From Aestuariimicrobium ganziense (GTDB lineage: Bacteria > Actinomycetota > Actinomycetes > Propionibacteriales > Propionibacteriaceae), in NCBI RefSeq assembly GCF_015352975.1, contig NZ_JACYIZ010000006.1, positions 43,936 through 107,935 of the forward strand: DNA of 64,000 nt, in the 5' to 3' direction. The translations under genes and the position numbers were made by a program. The notes under the pieces were generated by a model. It did not search any database. It was given only the letters and a program-made list of their open reading frames with translations, and was not told the origin of the DNA. How positions within the stretch are numbered: the stretch's first letter is position 1; each line of letters begins with the position of its first letter. Shown here piece by piece: positions 30,340 through 39,671 of this stretch.

Positions 30340-33111
30340 TCAGGCGTCAGCGTGGCGCCGATGACGGCGGACCCACTTGGCAACTTCTTCGTACCACAGC
30401 ACCACCGACGCCATGGCCAAGCAGATCAACCAGTGCCGCAGGTCCAGCGAGGTGGTGCCGAAGGCCTGCTGCAGGAAGCCGACGTGCACCACGGCCGCCT
30501 GGGCCAGGAAGGCGCCGGCGATCGTGATCCACAGCCACTTGTTGGTGAACAGGTGGCTGAACGCGGAGTGGTCGACCGAGCGGGCGTTGAGGGCGTTGAA
30601 CAGCTGGGCGATCACCAGGGTGGTGAACGCGGCGGTGCGGGCGGTCTCGACCGAGTCCGTACCGCCGGGAATCAGTCCCCCGGGCAGGAAAAGGTCGATC
30701 GTGGCCAGGCTGACCAGCCCCATGACCAGGCCGATCGCGATGATCCGCTGCCACATCGCCTTGTCGACGATCCGTTCGTCCAAGCGGCGTGGACGACGTG
30801 CCATCAGGTCACCGTCGTCGGGGTCGACCCCCATCGCCAGGGCCGGGCCGGAGTCGGTGACCAGGTTGATCCACAGGATCTGGGTGGCGAGTAGCGGCAC
30901 CGCCATCGTTCCCGCAGCTGCGGCGTCGCTGAGGCCGATCACCCCGGCCAGCACGATGCCGAAGAACACCGTGGCCACCTCGCCCATGTTCGAGCTCAGC
31001 AGGTAGCGCATGAACTTCTTGATGTTGTCGAAGATCCCGCGCCCCTGCCGGACGGCGGCGACGATGGTGGCGAAGTTGTCGTCGCCGAGGATCATCTCCC
31101 CGGCCTCCTTGGTGACCTCGGTGCCGGTGATGCCCATCGCCACCCCGATGTCGGCCGACTTCAGGGCCGGGGCGTCGTTGACGCCGTCGCCGGTCATCGC
31201 CACGATGTGCCCGTCGGCCTGCAGCGCGTCGACGATCCGCAGCTTGTGCTCAGGTGCCACTCGGGCGAACACCGACACCTCACGGGTGGCGGCCGCGAAC
31301 TCGTCCTCACTGAGTTCGTCGAGTTCGGCACCGGTCATCGCCCTCGCCCCGGGCTCGACGATGCCCAGGTCGGTGGCGATCCTGGCGGCGGTGACCGGGT
31401 GGTCGCCGGTGATCATCACGACCCGGACGCCCCCGCGGTGCGCCTCGGCGACCGCGGCGCGGGCCTCGTCGCGCGGCGGATCGATGATGCCGACCACACC
31501 GAGGAAGGTGAGGTCGTGCTCGTCGTCCTCGTCGACGTCGTCGCTGAGGCCGTCGGCCCTGCGATGGGCCACGCCCAGGGTGCGGTAGCCCTCGCCGCTG
31601 AGCCGGTCGACCACCTCGAGGATCTCGCGGCGGCGCACGTCGTCCAGCGGACGAGACTCCGGACCAACCTGTTCGTCGGTGCAGTGGCTGAGCAGCACGT
31701 CGGGAGCGCCCTTGGTGATCAGCCGCTGGCCCACCTCGGGGCAGGTCGAGACCACCGACATCATCTTGCGTTCGGACGAGAACGGCACCTCGGCCCGCCG
31801 TTCGTGCGCGCTGACCCGCTCGTACACCCCGTCGAGTTTGTGCTGGGCGACCAGGAACGCCGCCTCGGTGGGGTCGCCGGTGATTGTCCAGTGGTCGGCG
31901 TCGTGGCTGAGTTGGGCATTGTTGGCCACCGAGCCGTCGGTGAGCACCAGCCGGGCCTCGCGCAGCGTGTTGTCGTCGTGGTCGCCGGTGGCCTCACCGT
32001 CGCTGGGGTCGTAGCCGGTGCCGCTGAGTTCGACCTCACCAGAGGCGGTCACGATCGTGCGCAGCGTCATCTCGTTGCGGGTCAGGGTGCCGGTCTTGTC
32101 CGAACAGATCACCGAGGCCGAACCGAGGGTCTCGACCGAGGGCAACTGCTTCATCACCGCGTTGCGTTCGGCGAGTCTGCGCACCCCGATCGCCAGCACC
32201 AGCGACAGGATCGCCGGCAGTCCCTCAGGCACCGCGGCCACCGCCAGCGACACCCCCATCAGCAGGATCGAGACCGCACCCGAGACGTCATCGGGCCGGT
32301 TGATGACGAACAGCACGCCCATCACGACGACCGCGATGGCGAGCACCACGACGCCGAGCATCTTCGAGATCGAACTGACCTCACGATCGAGCGGCGAGGG
32401 TTCGCTCTCCGTCTTGTCGAGCATCTCGGCGATCGAGCCCATCTGGGTGTTCATCGCAGTCGCCGTGACCAGGGCTCGTCCGACCCCGTGCACGACGGCA
32501 GTGCCCTTGAAGACCATGTTGGTCCGGTCGCCGAGTGAGACCGGCTCGGGCAGCGTGTCGGCGCTCTTGTCGACGGCCTCTGACTCGCCGGTCAGCGACG
32601 ACTCCTGCACCTTGAGCCCGGTCGCACTGAGCAGGCGGGCGTCGGCGCCGACCGCGTCGCCCTCGTCAAGCACGAGCACGTCGCCGATGACCAGTTCGGA
32701 CGAGGGCACGTCGCGCAGTTGGCCGTCACGCAGCACGGTGGAGGTGGCCGCGGTCATCCGGGCCAGCGCGGCGACTGCACTCTCAGCGCGGCTCTCCTGG
32801 ACCAGTCCGATGATCGCGTTGAGGATGACGATCGCGCTGATCACGATGACGTCGATCGGGGCATCGTGGGCACCCTCGACCAGCCACGCCACCAGCGAGA
32901 TCGCGATCGCGACGAACAGCAGGTAGACCAGTGGGTCCTGGAACTGGCGCGCCACCTTGCGCCACAGCGGTTCGGGTGGCTTGGCGCGCAGTTCGTTGGG
33001 TCCGTCGGCAGCCAGTCGGCGGGCGGCTTCGTCGGTCGTCAACCCCCGCTGCGGATCGGTTCCTGCCTGTTCGGCAACGGCTACGGCTTCGGTCAACGTC
33101 GGGTCAGTCAT
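30340..33111 (-). CDS. Cation-transporting P-type ATPase, P2 (calcium-like) type
   Basis: An ATP-driven cation pump of the inner membrane, 923 residues. In order: N-terminal cation-ATPase domain (GLTTDEAARRLAADGPNEL), two helices, actuator domain with SSLTGES, helix 4 with VAAVPEGLPA, phosphorylation site DKTGTLT (Asp338), nucleotide-binding KGAPD, TGDGVNDAPALK, and helices 5-10 with NLVTDSGPALA. The PEGLP and NLVTD motifs are those of calcium and related P2 ATPases; manganese or sodium cannot be excluded. AGGAG lies before the ATG. Confidence 0.92.
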   Translation of the reverse strand: MTDPTLTEAVAVAEQAGTDPQRGLTTDEAARRLAADGPNELRAKPPEPLWRKVARQFQDPLVYLLFVAIAISLVAWLVEGAHDAPIDVIVISAIVILNAIIGLVQESRAESAVAALARMTAATSTVLRDGQLRDVPSSELVIGDVLVLDEGDAVGADARLLSATGLKVQESSLTGESEAVDKSADTLPEPVSLGDRTNMVFKGTAVVHGVGRALVTATAMNTQMGSIAEMLDKTESEPSPLDREVSSISKMLGVVVLAIAVVVMGVLFVINRPDDVSGAVSILLMGVSLAVAAVPEGLPAILSLVLAIGVRRLAERNAVMKQLPSVETLGSASVICSDKTGTLTRNEMTLRTIVTASGEVELSGTGYDPSDGEATGDHDDNTLREARLVLTDGSVANNAQLSHDADHWTITGDPTEAAFLVAQHKLDGVYERVSAHERRAEVPFSSERKMMSVVSTCPEVGQRLITKGAPDVLLSHCTDEQVGPESRPLDDVRRREILEVVDRLSGEGYRTLGVAHRRADGLSDDVDEDDEHDLTFLGVVGIIDPPRDEARAAVAEAHRGGVRVVMITGDHPVTAARIATDLGIVEPGARAMTGAELDELSEDEFAAATREVSVFARVAPEHKLRIVDALQADGHIVAMTGDGVNDAPALKSADIGVAMGITGTEVTKEAGEMILGDDNFATIVAAVRQGRGIFDNIKKFMRYLLSSNMGEVATVFFGIVLAGVIGLSDAAAAGTMAVPLLATQILWINLVTDSGPALAMGVDPDDGDLMARRPRRLDERIVDKAMWQRIIAIGLVMGLVSLATIDLFLPGGLIPGGTDSVETARTAAFTTLVIAQLFNALNARSVDHSAFSHLFTNKWLWITIAGAFLAQAAVVHVGFLQQAFGTTSLDLRHWLICLAMASVVLWYEEVAKWVRRHRRHADA

Positions 33112-33188
33112 GACTTCTCCTCACCTTCACCATGTCAGACGCGATCAAGGCGGCAGGCAGGACGAGGGCGGCGACCCACCCCTGAGGG

Positions 33189-33980
33189 TCAGCGCAGTCG
33201 GGCGATCACCTCGTCCAGCATCGGCTCGGTGAGCTTGCCGGTGAAGGTGTTCTGCTGGCTGACGTGGTAGCTGCCGACCAGACGGATCACGCGGCCAGCC
33301 GGGGTGGTCAGCGTGGCCTCGGCGCCGTGGCCGAAACGGGGTTGGGGACGAGGAACGCTCCAGCCGATGCGGCGGGCGGCACGCAGCAGGTTGGCCCAGC
33401 CGATGCCGCCCAGCACGAGCACCGAGCGCAGTCGGTCGGACGACAGTGCGAGTTCGCGGTCGAGCCAGGCCGAGCAGGTGGCCTGTTCGGTCGGGGTGGG
33501 CTGGTTGGCGGGTGGGGCGCAGTGCACCGGGGCGACGATGCGCAGGTTGGTCAGGCGCAGGCCGTCGTCGGCCGAGACCGAGGTCGGCTGGTTGGCGTAG
33601 CCGGCGCGGTGCAGGGCGGCGTAGAGCCAGTCGCCGGAGCGGTCGCCGGTGAACATCCGCCCCGTGCGGTTGGCGCCGTGAGCAGCCGGGGCGAGGCCGA
33701 CCACCAGGACCTCGGCCTCGGGGTCACCGAACGACGGCACCGGGCGTCCCCAGTATGGCTGATCCGCGAAGGCTGCGCGCTTGGTGGCGGCGACCTGTTC
33801 GCGCCACTCGACCAGGCGTAGGCAGGCCCGGCAGACCGAGACTCGGGCGTCGAGCGCGGCCTGATCGGGGGCAGTGGTGGCCAGGCGCACGACCTCGTCC
33901 GGGGTGGTGGCGACCGGCGTGGCGCTGGTGGCGGGGTCGCCCGGCCAGCCGGTGCCCGGAGTGACCGGGGAGGTTGACAT
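33189..33980 (-). CDS. udgB: Uracil-DNA glycosylase, family 5 (UdgB)
   Basis: An iron-sulfur DNA glycosylase removing uracil and other deaminated bases. The 263-residue product has Cys50-x-x-Cys53 and later cysteines ([17 protein letters not shown]) for a 4Fe-4S cluster. The motif [19 protein letters not shown] without the family-1 catalytic Asp, and [15 protein letters not shown], are typical of family 5. The ATG at 33980 is fixed by a TAGGCT -10 element seven bases upstream; longer readings are in promoter DNA. Confidence 0.92.
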   Translation of the reverse strand: MSTSPVTPGTGWPGDPATSATPVATTPDEVVRLATTAPDQAALDARVSVCRACLRLVEWREQVAATKRAAFADQPYWGRPVPSFGDPEAEVLVVGLAPAAHGANRTGRMFTGDRSGDWLYAALHRAGYANQPTSVSADDGLRLTNLRIVAPVHCAPPANQPTPTEQATCSAWLDRELALSSDRLRSVLVLGGIGWANLLRAARRIGWSVPRPQPRFGHGAEATLTTPAGRVIRLVGSYHVSQQNTFTGKLTEPMLDEVIARLR

Positions 33981-33987
33981 GGTGCTC

Positions 33988-33993
33988 AGCCTA
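33988..33993 (-). promoter_or_regulatory. Leaderless -10 element for udgB
   Basis: TAGGCT on the minus strand ends seven bases before the udgB ATG. Confidence 0.5.
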
Positions 33994-34048
33994 GGCGCGA
34001 CGACCTGCGTGGTGATGCGGGAACCTGTCTCGCCACCGCGCCGCCGAG

Positions 34049-34054
34049 TAGCGT
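34049..34054 (+). promoter_or_regulatory. -10 element for the aldo/keto reductase at 34094
   Basis: TAGCGT lies 39 bases before an ATG that has a good GAGGGGA ribosome site. It is divergent from the udgB promoter. Confidence 0.35.
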
Positions 34055-34093
34055 CGGGCGTGGGACACACAAGCGACCTGAGGGGACATCGCC

Positions 34094-35074
34094 ATGGAGT
34101 ACGTGAAGCTCGGCAGAACCGGCCTCGACATCTCTCCCATCTGCATCGGAGCCATGGGCTTCGGCACCGCTGAGGGTTGGGTGCACAGTCAGTGGGCGCT
34201 GGACGAGGACGCCTCGCGTGATGTGGTGAAGTCGGCGCTCGACAAGGGCATCAACTTCTTCGACACCGCCAACGTCTACGCCGCCGGCAACTCCGAAGAG
34301 ATCCTGGGCAAGGCGCTGCGCGCCCTGGGCAACCGTGATGAGATCGTGCTCGCCACCAAGCTGCACGGCCGCATGCACGAGGGCGCCAACGGTGCCGGAC
34401 TGTCGCGCAAGGCCGTGATGAGCGAGGTCGACCACAGCCTGAAGCGTCTGGGCACCGACTGGATCGACCTGTACATCATTCACCGGTTCGACCCGACCAC
34501 GCCGGTCGAGGAGACCATGCAGGCGTTGGACGACGTGGTGCGCGCGGGCAAGGTGCGCTACCTCGGCGCCTCGTCGATGTGGGCCTACCAGTTCGGCATG
34601 CTGCAGAACGCGGCCGAGCGTCATGGCTGGACCAAGTTCGTCTCGATGCAGAACCACTACAACCTGCTCTACCGCGAGGAGGAGCGCGAGATGGTGCCGT
34701 TCTGCCAGCAGACCGGTGTCGCGCTGACCCCGTACTCGCCGTTGGCCGCCGGTCGCCTGACCCGTGACTGGACCGCCGACACCGCCCGGTCGCAGACCGA
34801 CGTGATCGCGCGCCGCAAGTACGACTCCACCGAGGAGCAGGACCGGGCGATCGTCGAGCGCGTGGCCGCCGTGGCCGACGAACTCGGCGTCTCGCGCGCC
34901 GCGGTGGCGCTGGCCTGGCTCTGGGCGAAGGGGGTCGCCGCCCCGATCATCGGCGCCACCAAGGAGTCGCACCTGACCAGCGCCATCGAGGGTCTCGGGG
35001 TGGAGTTGACCGACGAGCAGATCGCCAGCCTCGAGGAGCCCTACGTGCCCCACGAGATCATGGGCCACAACTGA
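34094..35074 (+). CDS. Aldo/keto reductase
   Basis: An NADPH-dependent oxidoreductase of the TIM-barrel AKR family, 326 residues, complete. [25 protein letters not shown] (catalytic Asp and Tyr), LATKLHG (Lys), YIIHRFD (His) and the C-terminal [16 protein letters not shown]-binding loop are all present. It is closest in appearance to the YajO-like group; the substrate is unknown. A hairpin terminator follows. Confidence 0.9.
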   Translation: MEYVKLGRTGLDISPICIGAMGFGTAEGWVHSQWALDEDASRDVVKSALDKGINFFDTANVYAAGNSEEILGKALRALGNRDEIVLATKLHGRMHEGANGAGLSRKAVMSEVDHSLKRLGTDWIDLYIIHRFDPTTPVEETMQALDDVVRAGKVRYLGASSMWAYQFGMLQNAAERHGWTKFVSMQNHYNLLYREEEREMVPFCQQTGVALTPYSPLAAGRLTRDWTADTARSQTDVIARRKYDSTEEQDRAIVERVAAVADELGVSRAAVALAWLWAKGVAAPIIGATKESHLTSAIEGLGVELTDEQIASLEEPYVPHEIMGHN

Positions 35075-35093
35075 GGTTTCCTGACTCGCTTGC

Positions 35094-35120
35094 GGAGTGC
35101 TCCGTTCTGCGGAGCACTCC
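35094..35120 (+). terminator. Terminator of the aldo/keto reductase gene
   Basis: Perfect 11-bp arms GGAGTGCTCCG (35094-35104) and complement (35110-35120) with a five-base loop, 20 bases past the stop. Confidence 0.7.
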
Positions 35121-35160
35121 CCCAGTGTTCAGCGAACCCGCTGGTCCGGGGGAACTCGCG

Positions 35161-35294
35161 TGGCTGATCGAGTAGGTGCGAGGGACGAGCCTCTCGAAAC
35201 CAGCCCACCTGGCTGATCGAGTAGGTGCGAGGGACGAGCACCGTGTCGAGATCCCGCCATCCCAGGAGCGAGGCACGAGCCTCTCGAAGCCAGC
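35161..35294. repeat. Tandem intergenic repeats related to the TCTCGACAC element
   Basis: A 30-base sequence beginning TGGCTGATCGAGTAGGTGCG occurs identically at 35161-35190 and 35210-35239. After the first copy comes CTCTCGAAACCAG, and after the second ACCGTGTCGAGATC. The latter, read in reverse, gives the GATCTCGACACGG start shared with 17679-17709. A partial third copy (GAGCGAGGCACGAGCCTCTC) is at 35265-35294. Confidence 0.65.
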
Positions 35295-35381
35295 ACCTGC
35301 GTGCTTTCGAGCCTCGCTCGCTCACCCCTCAGCCGCGCACCGATCGCGCACCGCCTCGACCGACGTGACAGGGTGGTGGGC

Positions 35382-36365
35382 ATGGAACACCGTCATGCAC
35401 CGCGTCTGGGACGCGACCTGTCGGTCATCGGCCAGGGCTGCTGGCAGCTCGGCGGCGGTTGGGGTGAGGTCTCCGACGACACCGCCCGCGAGGTGCTCGC
35501 GGCGGCGGCTGACACCGGGATCACCTTCTTCGACACCGCCGACGTCTACGGCGACGGGCGCAGCGAGCGGCTGGTCGGCGAGTTCGTCCATGCCCGTGGT
35601 CGCGACCAGTTCGTGGTCGCCACGAAGATGGGACGCCGCGCCGACCCGCACGGGCCCGAGGCGTTCATTCCCGCCAACCTGCGCCGCTGGAACGACCGGT
35701 CCCGCGAACTGCTCGGCGACGACACCCTCGACCTGGTGCAGCTGCACTGTCCGCCGACCCCGGTGTTCTCCTCCGACGAGGTGTTCGACACCCTTGACGC
35801 GATGGTCGACGAGGGCCGGATGCGTGCCTACGGAGTCTCGGTCGAGACCTGCGACGAGGCGCTGACCGCGATTGCCCGCGAGCACGTGGCCAGTGTGCAG
35901 ATCATCCTCAACGTGCTGCGCCGCAAGCCGCTCGAGCAGGTGCTCGGCGCCGCGGCCGATGCCGGGGTGGCGATCATCGCCCGGGTGCCGCTGGCCAGCG
36001 GCATGCTGTCGGGACGCTTCGACTCCTCCACCACCTTCTCGGCCGACGACCACCGCCAGTTCAACCGCCACGGGGAGTCGTTCGACCAGGGCGAGACCTT
36101 CTCGGGCGTGCCCTACGAGGTCGGGCTCGTGGCCGCCCGCCGGTTCGGTGCGATCGCCGGCCAGGGCACCCCGGCCCAGCGCGCGCTGCGCTGGATCATC
36201 GACCAGCCGGGCGTCACCACGGTGATCCCGGGAGCGTCACGCCCCAGCCAGGCCCGTGACAACGCCGCCGCCGCTGAACTGCCGCCCACCTCTGCCGAGG
36301 CACTGGCCGAGTGCGAGGCGATCTACGACGACCTCGTCCGCGAACACGTTCACAGCCGGTGGTGA
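35382..36365 (+). CDS. Aldo/keto reductase
   Basis: A complete 327-residue AKR, only distantly similar to its neighbour at 34094. The catalytic set is present: DTADVY, VATKMGRR and LVQLHCPP (His). The C-terminal TTVIPGASRPSQ loop binds NADP. The ATG at 35382 follows CAGGGT by seven bases, a possible weak leaderless signal. The start of the exonuclease III gene overlaps its stop by four bases, so the two are co-translated. Confidence 0.9.
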   Translation: MEHRHAPRLGRDLSVIGQGCWQLGGGWGEVSDDTAREVLAAAADTGITFFDTADVYGDGRSERLVGEFVHARGRDQFVVATKMGRRADPHGPEAFIPANLRRWNDRSRELLGDDTLDLVQLHCPPTPVFSSDEVFDTLDAMVDEGRMRAYGVSVETCDEALTAIAREHVASVQIILNVLRRKPLEQVLGAAADAGVAIIARVPLASGMLSGRFDSSTTFSADDHRQFNRHGESFDQGETFSGVPYEVGLVAARRFGAIAGQGTPAQRALRWIIDQPGVTTVIPGASRPSQARDNAAAAELPPTSAEALAECEAIYDDLVREHVHSRW

Positions 36366-37306
36366 GTCCCGCCCCCGACACCCTGGCTGGGCTGCGGATC
36401 GACACCCCACCACACCTACGGATCGCCACCTTCAACGTCAACGGCATCCGAGCGGCGCTGCGCCGCGGGTTCCGCCGCTGGATCGAGACCCACCAACCCG
36501 ACGTGGTCGCGTTGCAGGAGGTGCGCTGCCCGGTCGACCAGTTGCCACTCGAGGCCTTCACCGGCTACCACGTCGCCTACGACCCGGGCGTCATCCCCGG
36601 GCGCAACGGGGTGGCCGTGATGACCCGCCAAGCTCCGGCCGCGGTGCGGATCTGGGGTGAGACCGTGCACCTTCTCGACCCACATGGCTCGGGCGGTCTG
36701 GCGCCGGTCGCCACCGTCGGACGAGACCTCGCCCGCGAGTTGCGCCACTTCGGCCACGAGGGACGACACCTCGAGGTCGACCTCGCCGACCACCCGCTGA
36801 CCGTGGCCTCGCTCTACCTGCCCAAGGGCGGCACCCCGTTCTCCGACGAGGTGTCGCTGGCCCGCCTTGAGCGCAAGATGCGTTTCCTGGCCGGGTTCTC
36901 GCGGCAGATGTCACGCTCACGCCGGGCTGCACTGGCAGCCGGACGCGAGTACCTGGTGATGGGCGACTTCAACATCGCCCACCAGCGCCTCGACGTGAAC
37001 AACCCGTCGACCAAGAACCGCTCCGAGGGGTTCCTGCCCCAGGAGCGGGAGTGGTTCGCCGCCCAACTCAGCCCACGCACCCTGGTTGACGTCGTCCGGC
37101 GCCTGCGCCCCGACGAACAGGGCCCCTACACCTGGTGGTCGTGGATGGGACAGGCATGGAACCGCGACACCGGCTGGCGGATCGACTACCACTTGGCCTC
37201 ACCGGGCCTGGCACGGCGCGCGGTCGCCGGTGGCACCCACCGTGACGCCACCTACGAGGAGCGGATCAGCGACCACTCCCCCGTGGTCGTCGACTACTCC
37301 CTGTGA
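36362..37306 (+). CDS. Exodeoxyribonuclease III family AP endonuclease
   Basis: A magnesium-dependent AP endonuclease/3'-exonuclease of base-excision repair, 314 residues. Family motifs in order: IATFNVNGIRAAL, ALQEVR (metal Glu), YLPKGG, MGDFNIAH (Asp/Asn), WRIDYHL and SDHSPVVVDY (catalytic Asp-His). I start at the GTG at 36362, overlapping the upstream AKR stop (GTGA); the DNA upstream codes for the AKR in another frame. Likely equivalent to xthA. Confidence 0.92.
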   Translation: MSPAPDTLAGLRIDTPPHLRIATFNVNGIRAALRRGFRRWIETHQPDVVALQEVRCPVDQLPLEAFTGYHVAYDPGVIPGRNGVAVMTRQAPAAVRIWGETVHLLDPHGSGGLAPVATVGRDLARELRHFGHEGRHLEVDLADHPLTVASLYLPKGGTPFSDEVSLARLERKMRFLAGFSRQMSRSRRAALAAGREYLVMGDFNIAHQRLDVNNPSTKNRSEGFLPQEREWFAAQLSPRTLVDVVRRLRPDEQGPYTWWSWMGQAWNRDTGWRIDYHLASPGLARRAVAGGTHRDATYEERISDHSPVVVDYSL

Positions 37307-37379
37307 CCTGGTCGCGGCAGGGGTCCGGTGCTCTGCGGACACGCCCCGACCATCGCCGCCCCAGGAGCAGGATGGGGCC

Positions 37380-37913
37380 ATGGAGTTCTGGGCACGGTTG
37401 TGGCACGAGATCGGCATCACTGCACCACGAGCGGCGGCCGTCGTGCTGGCCTCCGGGGTGCTGTACCTCACGCTGACCGTCATCCTGCGGGTGTGGGGGC
37501 AGCGGTTGTTCGCCAACCGGTCCGGCACCGGGCTTGCGGTCGTGCTGGTGCTCGGCTCGATCATCGGTCGCTCGATGCTCGGACCGGGCCCCACCCTGAT
37601 CGGGGGGCTGCTCTGTCTCGCCACCCTGATCACGCTCGAGACGCTGTTCGGCACCGGGCGACGAGCCGGCCTGTTCGGGCACCGCAGAGCCGTGGTGATC
37701 TTCCGCGACGGGGACTTCGACCACCGGACGCTGCGCAGGTACCACCTGGACGAGCGGCTGGTCTGGGCGCGGCTCCGCCAGGCGGGGGTCACTGATCTCG
37801 AACACGTGCGGGCCCTCGTCCTGGAGACCGATGGCAGCGTCAGCCTGATCCGCCAGGGTGCTGTGATCGACCCGCGGCTGCTGGCCACCGTGCGCGGGGC
37901 GGAGACCCTCTGA
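37380..37913 (+). CDS. DUF421 (YetF-like) membrane protein
   Basis: A 177-residue protein: three N-terminal membrane segments (about 15-35, 45-65, 68-85) followed by a small cytoplasmic domain (from RAVVIFRDGDFDHRTLRRYHLDERLVWARLRQAGV). This is the DUF421 architecture. YetF-type proteins are envelope proteins; the function here is unknown. The ATG at 37380 has CAGGAGCAGG upstream. Confidence 0.82.
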   Translation: MEFWARLWHEIGITAPRAAAVVLASGVLYLTLTVILRVWGQRLFANRSGTGLAVVLVLGSIIGRSMLGPGPTLIGGLLCLATLITLETLFGTGRRAGLFGHRRAVVIFRDGDFDHRTLRRYHLDERLVWARLRQAGVTDLEHVRALVLETDGSVSLIRQGAVIDPRLLATVRGAETL

Positions 37914-37969
37914 CAGGTTCGCCACCAGGGGCCGGACGAGGGCCCAACCCCGCGTGGTGAACTGGAGGG

Positions 37970-38668
37970 GTGACAGATCCCGCACAGTTCATCCCCCATC
38001 CGCACACCGTGGTCTTCCCGAGTTCCACCAAGACCGTGCTCGGGACGCTCGGCTCGGCGGCCTTCATCGTGGTGGGTGTCCTGTTCCTCGTGCTTGCCGA
38101 TGGGTGGCTGATCAAGGGCATCGGAGTGATCTCGGTGGTGTTCTTCGGGTTCACCGGGTGGCAGTGGGCCAAGCGGCTGGGTGACAAGGCCCCGGCGCTG
38201 GTGCTGGGCCCGGAGGGCTTCTACGACAACAGCTCAGCCACACCGCTGGGCTTCGTGCCGTGGACCGAGGTGGTCGGCATCGCCCCGCAGAAGGTGGGCA
38301 GCCAGTCACTGCTCATGGTGCACGTGCGAAACCCCGAGGCCTGGACCCAGCAGGGCAGCCAGCTCACGCAACGAGCCCGCCAGTTCAACCTGCAGAACTA
38401 CGGCACGCCGTTGGCCATGTCTTCGAACATGCTCAAGGACACCAACTTCGACAGGCTGGTCCAGCTGTTCGCCCCCTGTGCACCTCAGCCCGGCAAGGAC
38501 CACTGGGGTCCGCAGGCGCCCCAGCAGCAGTGGGGCCAGCAGCAGTGGGGCCAGCAGCAGTGGGGCCAGCAGCAGTGGGGCCAGCAGCAGTGGGGCCAGC
38601 AGCAGTGGGGCCAGCAGGATCTGGGGCAGCAGCCTTGGGGTCAACAGCCTCCGCCGGACGGCGGGTAG
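37970..38668 (+). CDS. STM3941-like membrane protein with QQQWG repeats
   Basis: The 232-residue product has two membrane helices (about 24-44 and 48-66), then a soluble domain with LVLGPEGFYDNSS, PWTEVVGI, NYGTPLAMSSNML. This pattern is typical of the STM3941 family, which has no established function. From about residue 185 the tail is six perfect QQQWG units and degenerate ones, encoded by 15-bp DNA repeats. The start is a GTG at 37970 with GGAGG directly before it (short spacing). Confidence 0.75.
   Translation: MTDPAQFIPHPHTVVFPSSTKTVLGTLGSAAFIVVGVLFLVLADGWLIKGIGVISVVFFGFTGWQWAKRLGDKAPALVLGPEGFYDNSSATPLGFVPWTEVVGIAPQKVGSQSLLMVHVRNPEAWTQQGSQLTQRARQFNLQNYGTPLAMSSNMLKDTNFDRLVQLFAPCAPQPGKDHWGPQAPQQQWGQQQWGQQQWGQQQWGQQQWGQQQWGQQDLGQQPWGQQPPPDGG
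38522..38611 (+). repeat. 15-bp tandem repeat, six perfect copies
   Basis: The unit CAGCAGCAGTGGGGC is repeated six times without a mismatch inside the STM3941-like gene, in frame (QQQWG). This is a likely length-variable locus. Confidence 0.95.
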
Positions 38669-38705
38669 AGCCACCGCCGACCATTCGGATCGCCGCAGAA
38701 CCCAC

Positions 38706-39671
38706 TCAGCCGAAGTAGCCCAGCACCTGGTCGCGCGGCACCTCGTCCACGCTGGCGTGCTGCCAGCGCGGGCTGCGGTCCTTGTCGACCAGTTGTGCCC
38801 GCACGCCCTCGACGAAGTCCGACCCGACCAGGAATGCCCTGGCCAGGCTGAGGTCCTGGGCGAGCACCTCGTCCACGCTGCCCATCGCTGACGCCCGCCG
38901 CAACGCCTCGAGCGAGACCGCGACCGACAGCGGTGACCGGCTCGCGATCAGCTCGGCGGTCTCACGTGCCTCGGACGAGTCGTGCCGGCGAAGCCGATCC
39001 ACGATCGCGCCGGCGTCGTCCCCGGCGAAGCACTCGTCGATCCCACCACTGGCGCGCGCCAGCCACGACTCCTCGGGGTGCACCTCGAGCTCGTCGGTCT
39101 GGGTGAGCAGCCCGGCCCACAGCGCCGATGAGGCGTCCAGGCTGTCACCGGTCAGCGCCATCCAGGTTCCGCTCTCGCCCGGCATCCGCGACATCGGGTG
39201 CAGCACGCCGACGTCGGGGAAGAAGCCGATGGTCACCTCGGGCATGGCGATCTGGGTGGACGAGGTGCCCACCCGGTGCGTCGCGTGCGCCGACAACCCC
39301 ATGCCGCCACCCATGGTGATGCCCTCCATCACCGCGGTCACCGGCTTGGGGTAGTCAGCGATGGTGGCGTTCAGCCGGTACTCCTCGGTGAGGAACGCGA
39401 AGGCCAACTCCGGGTCGTCCAGCAGGTCCTGGCGCAGCGCCCGCACGTCGGCACCAGAGCAGAAGCCACGCTCGCCAGCGCCGGTCAGCTCGACCGTGCG
39501 CACCGACTCGTCGTCGCGCCAGGCGTCGAAGGCGGCCTGCAGCAGGGCGATCATCTCGCGGGTCAACGCATTGATCGCCCGCGGGCGGTTGAGCGTGAGG
39601 CGTCCGACCCGGTCGACCACCTCGACCACGACCGGCAGTTCGGGGGCGGCCTCAACGGAGGTGTCAGTCAC
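38706..39671 (-). CDS. Enoyl-CoA hydratase/isomerase family, probable 3-hydroxyisobutyryl-CoA hydrolase
   Basis: A 321-residue crotonase-fold protein. GFCSGADVRALR and GITMGGGMGLS form the oxyanion hole, and MPEVTIGFFPDVG is the version of the active-site loop found in 3-hydroxyisobutyryl-CoA hydrolases of valine breakdown, which are also longer than simple hydratases. The GTG start overlaps the mptB stop by eight bases, so it ends a five-gene coupled operon. Confidence 0.85.
   Translation of the reverse strand: MTDTSVEAAPELPVVVEVVDRVGRLTLNRPRAINALTREMIALLQAAFDAWRDDESVRTVELTGAGERGFCSGADVRALRQDLLDDPELAFAFLTEEYRLNATIADYPKPVTAVMEGITMGGGMGLSAHATHRVGTSSTQIAMPEVTIGFFPDVGVLHPMSRMPGESGTWMALTGDSLDASSALWAGLLTQTDELEVHPEESWLARASGGIDECFAGDDAGAIVDRLRRHDSSEARETAELIASRSPLSVAVSLEALRRASAMGSVDEVLAQDLSLARAFLVGSDFVEGVRAQLVDKDRSPRWQHASVDEVPRDQVLGYFG

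Larger units (their letters stand above)
35075..35381. other. Repeat-bearing gap between two aldo/keto reductase genes
   Basis: This 307-base stretch has no gene. It contains a terminator and two and a half copies of an intergenic repeat. Confidence 0.7.

Noticed and set aside
35161..35294. Repeat cluster considered as an insertion-sequence end or attachment site
   Set aside because: No transposase or integrase, no flanking target duplication, and related copies occur singly elsewhere in intergenic DNA.
38522..38611. Regular short repeats that could suggest a CRISPR-like array
   Set aside because: The units are directly adjacent with no spacers, in frame inside a coding sequence, and no cas genes are present.
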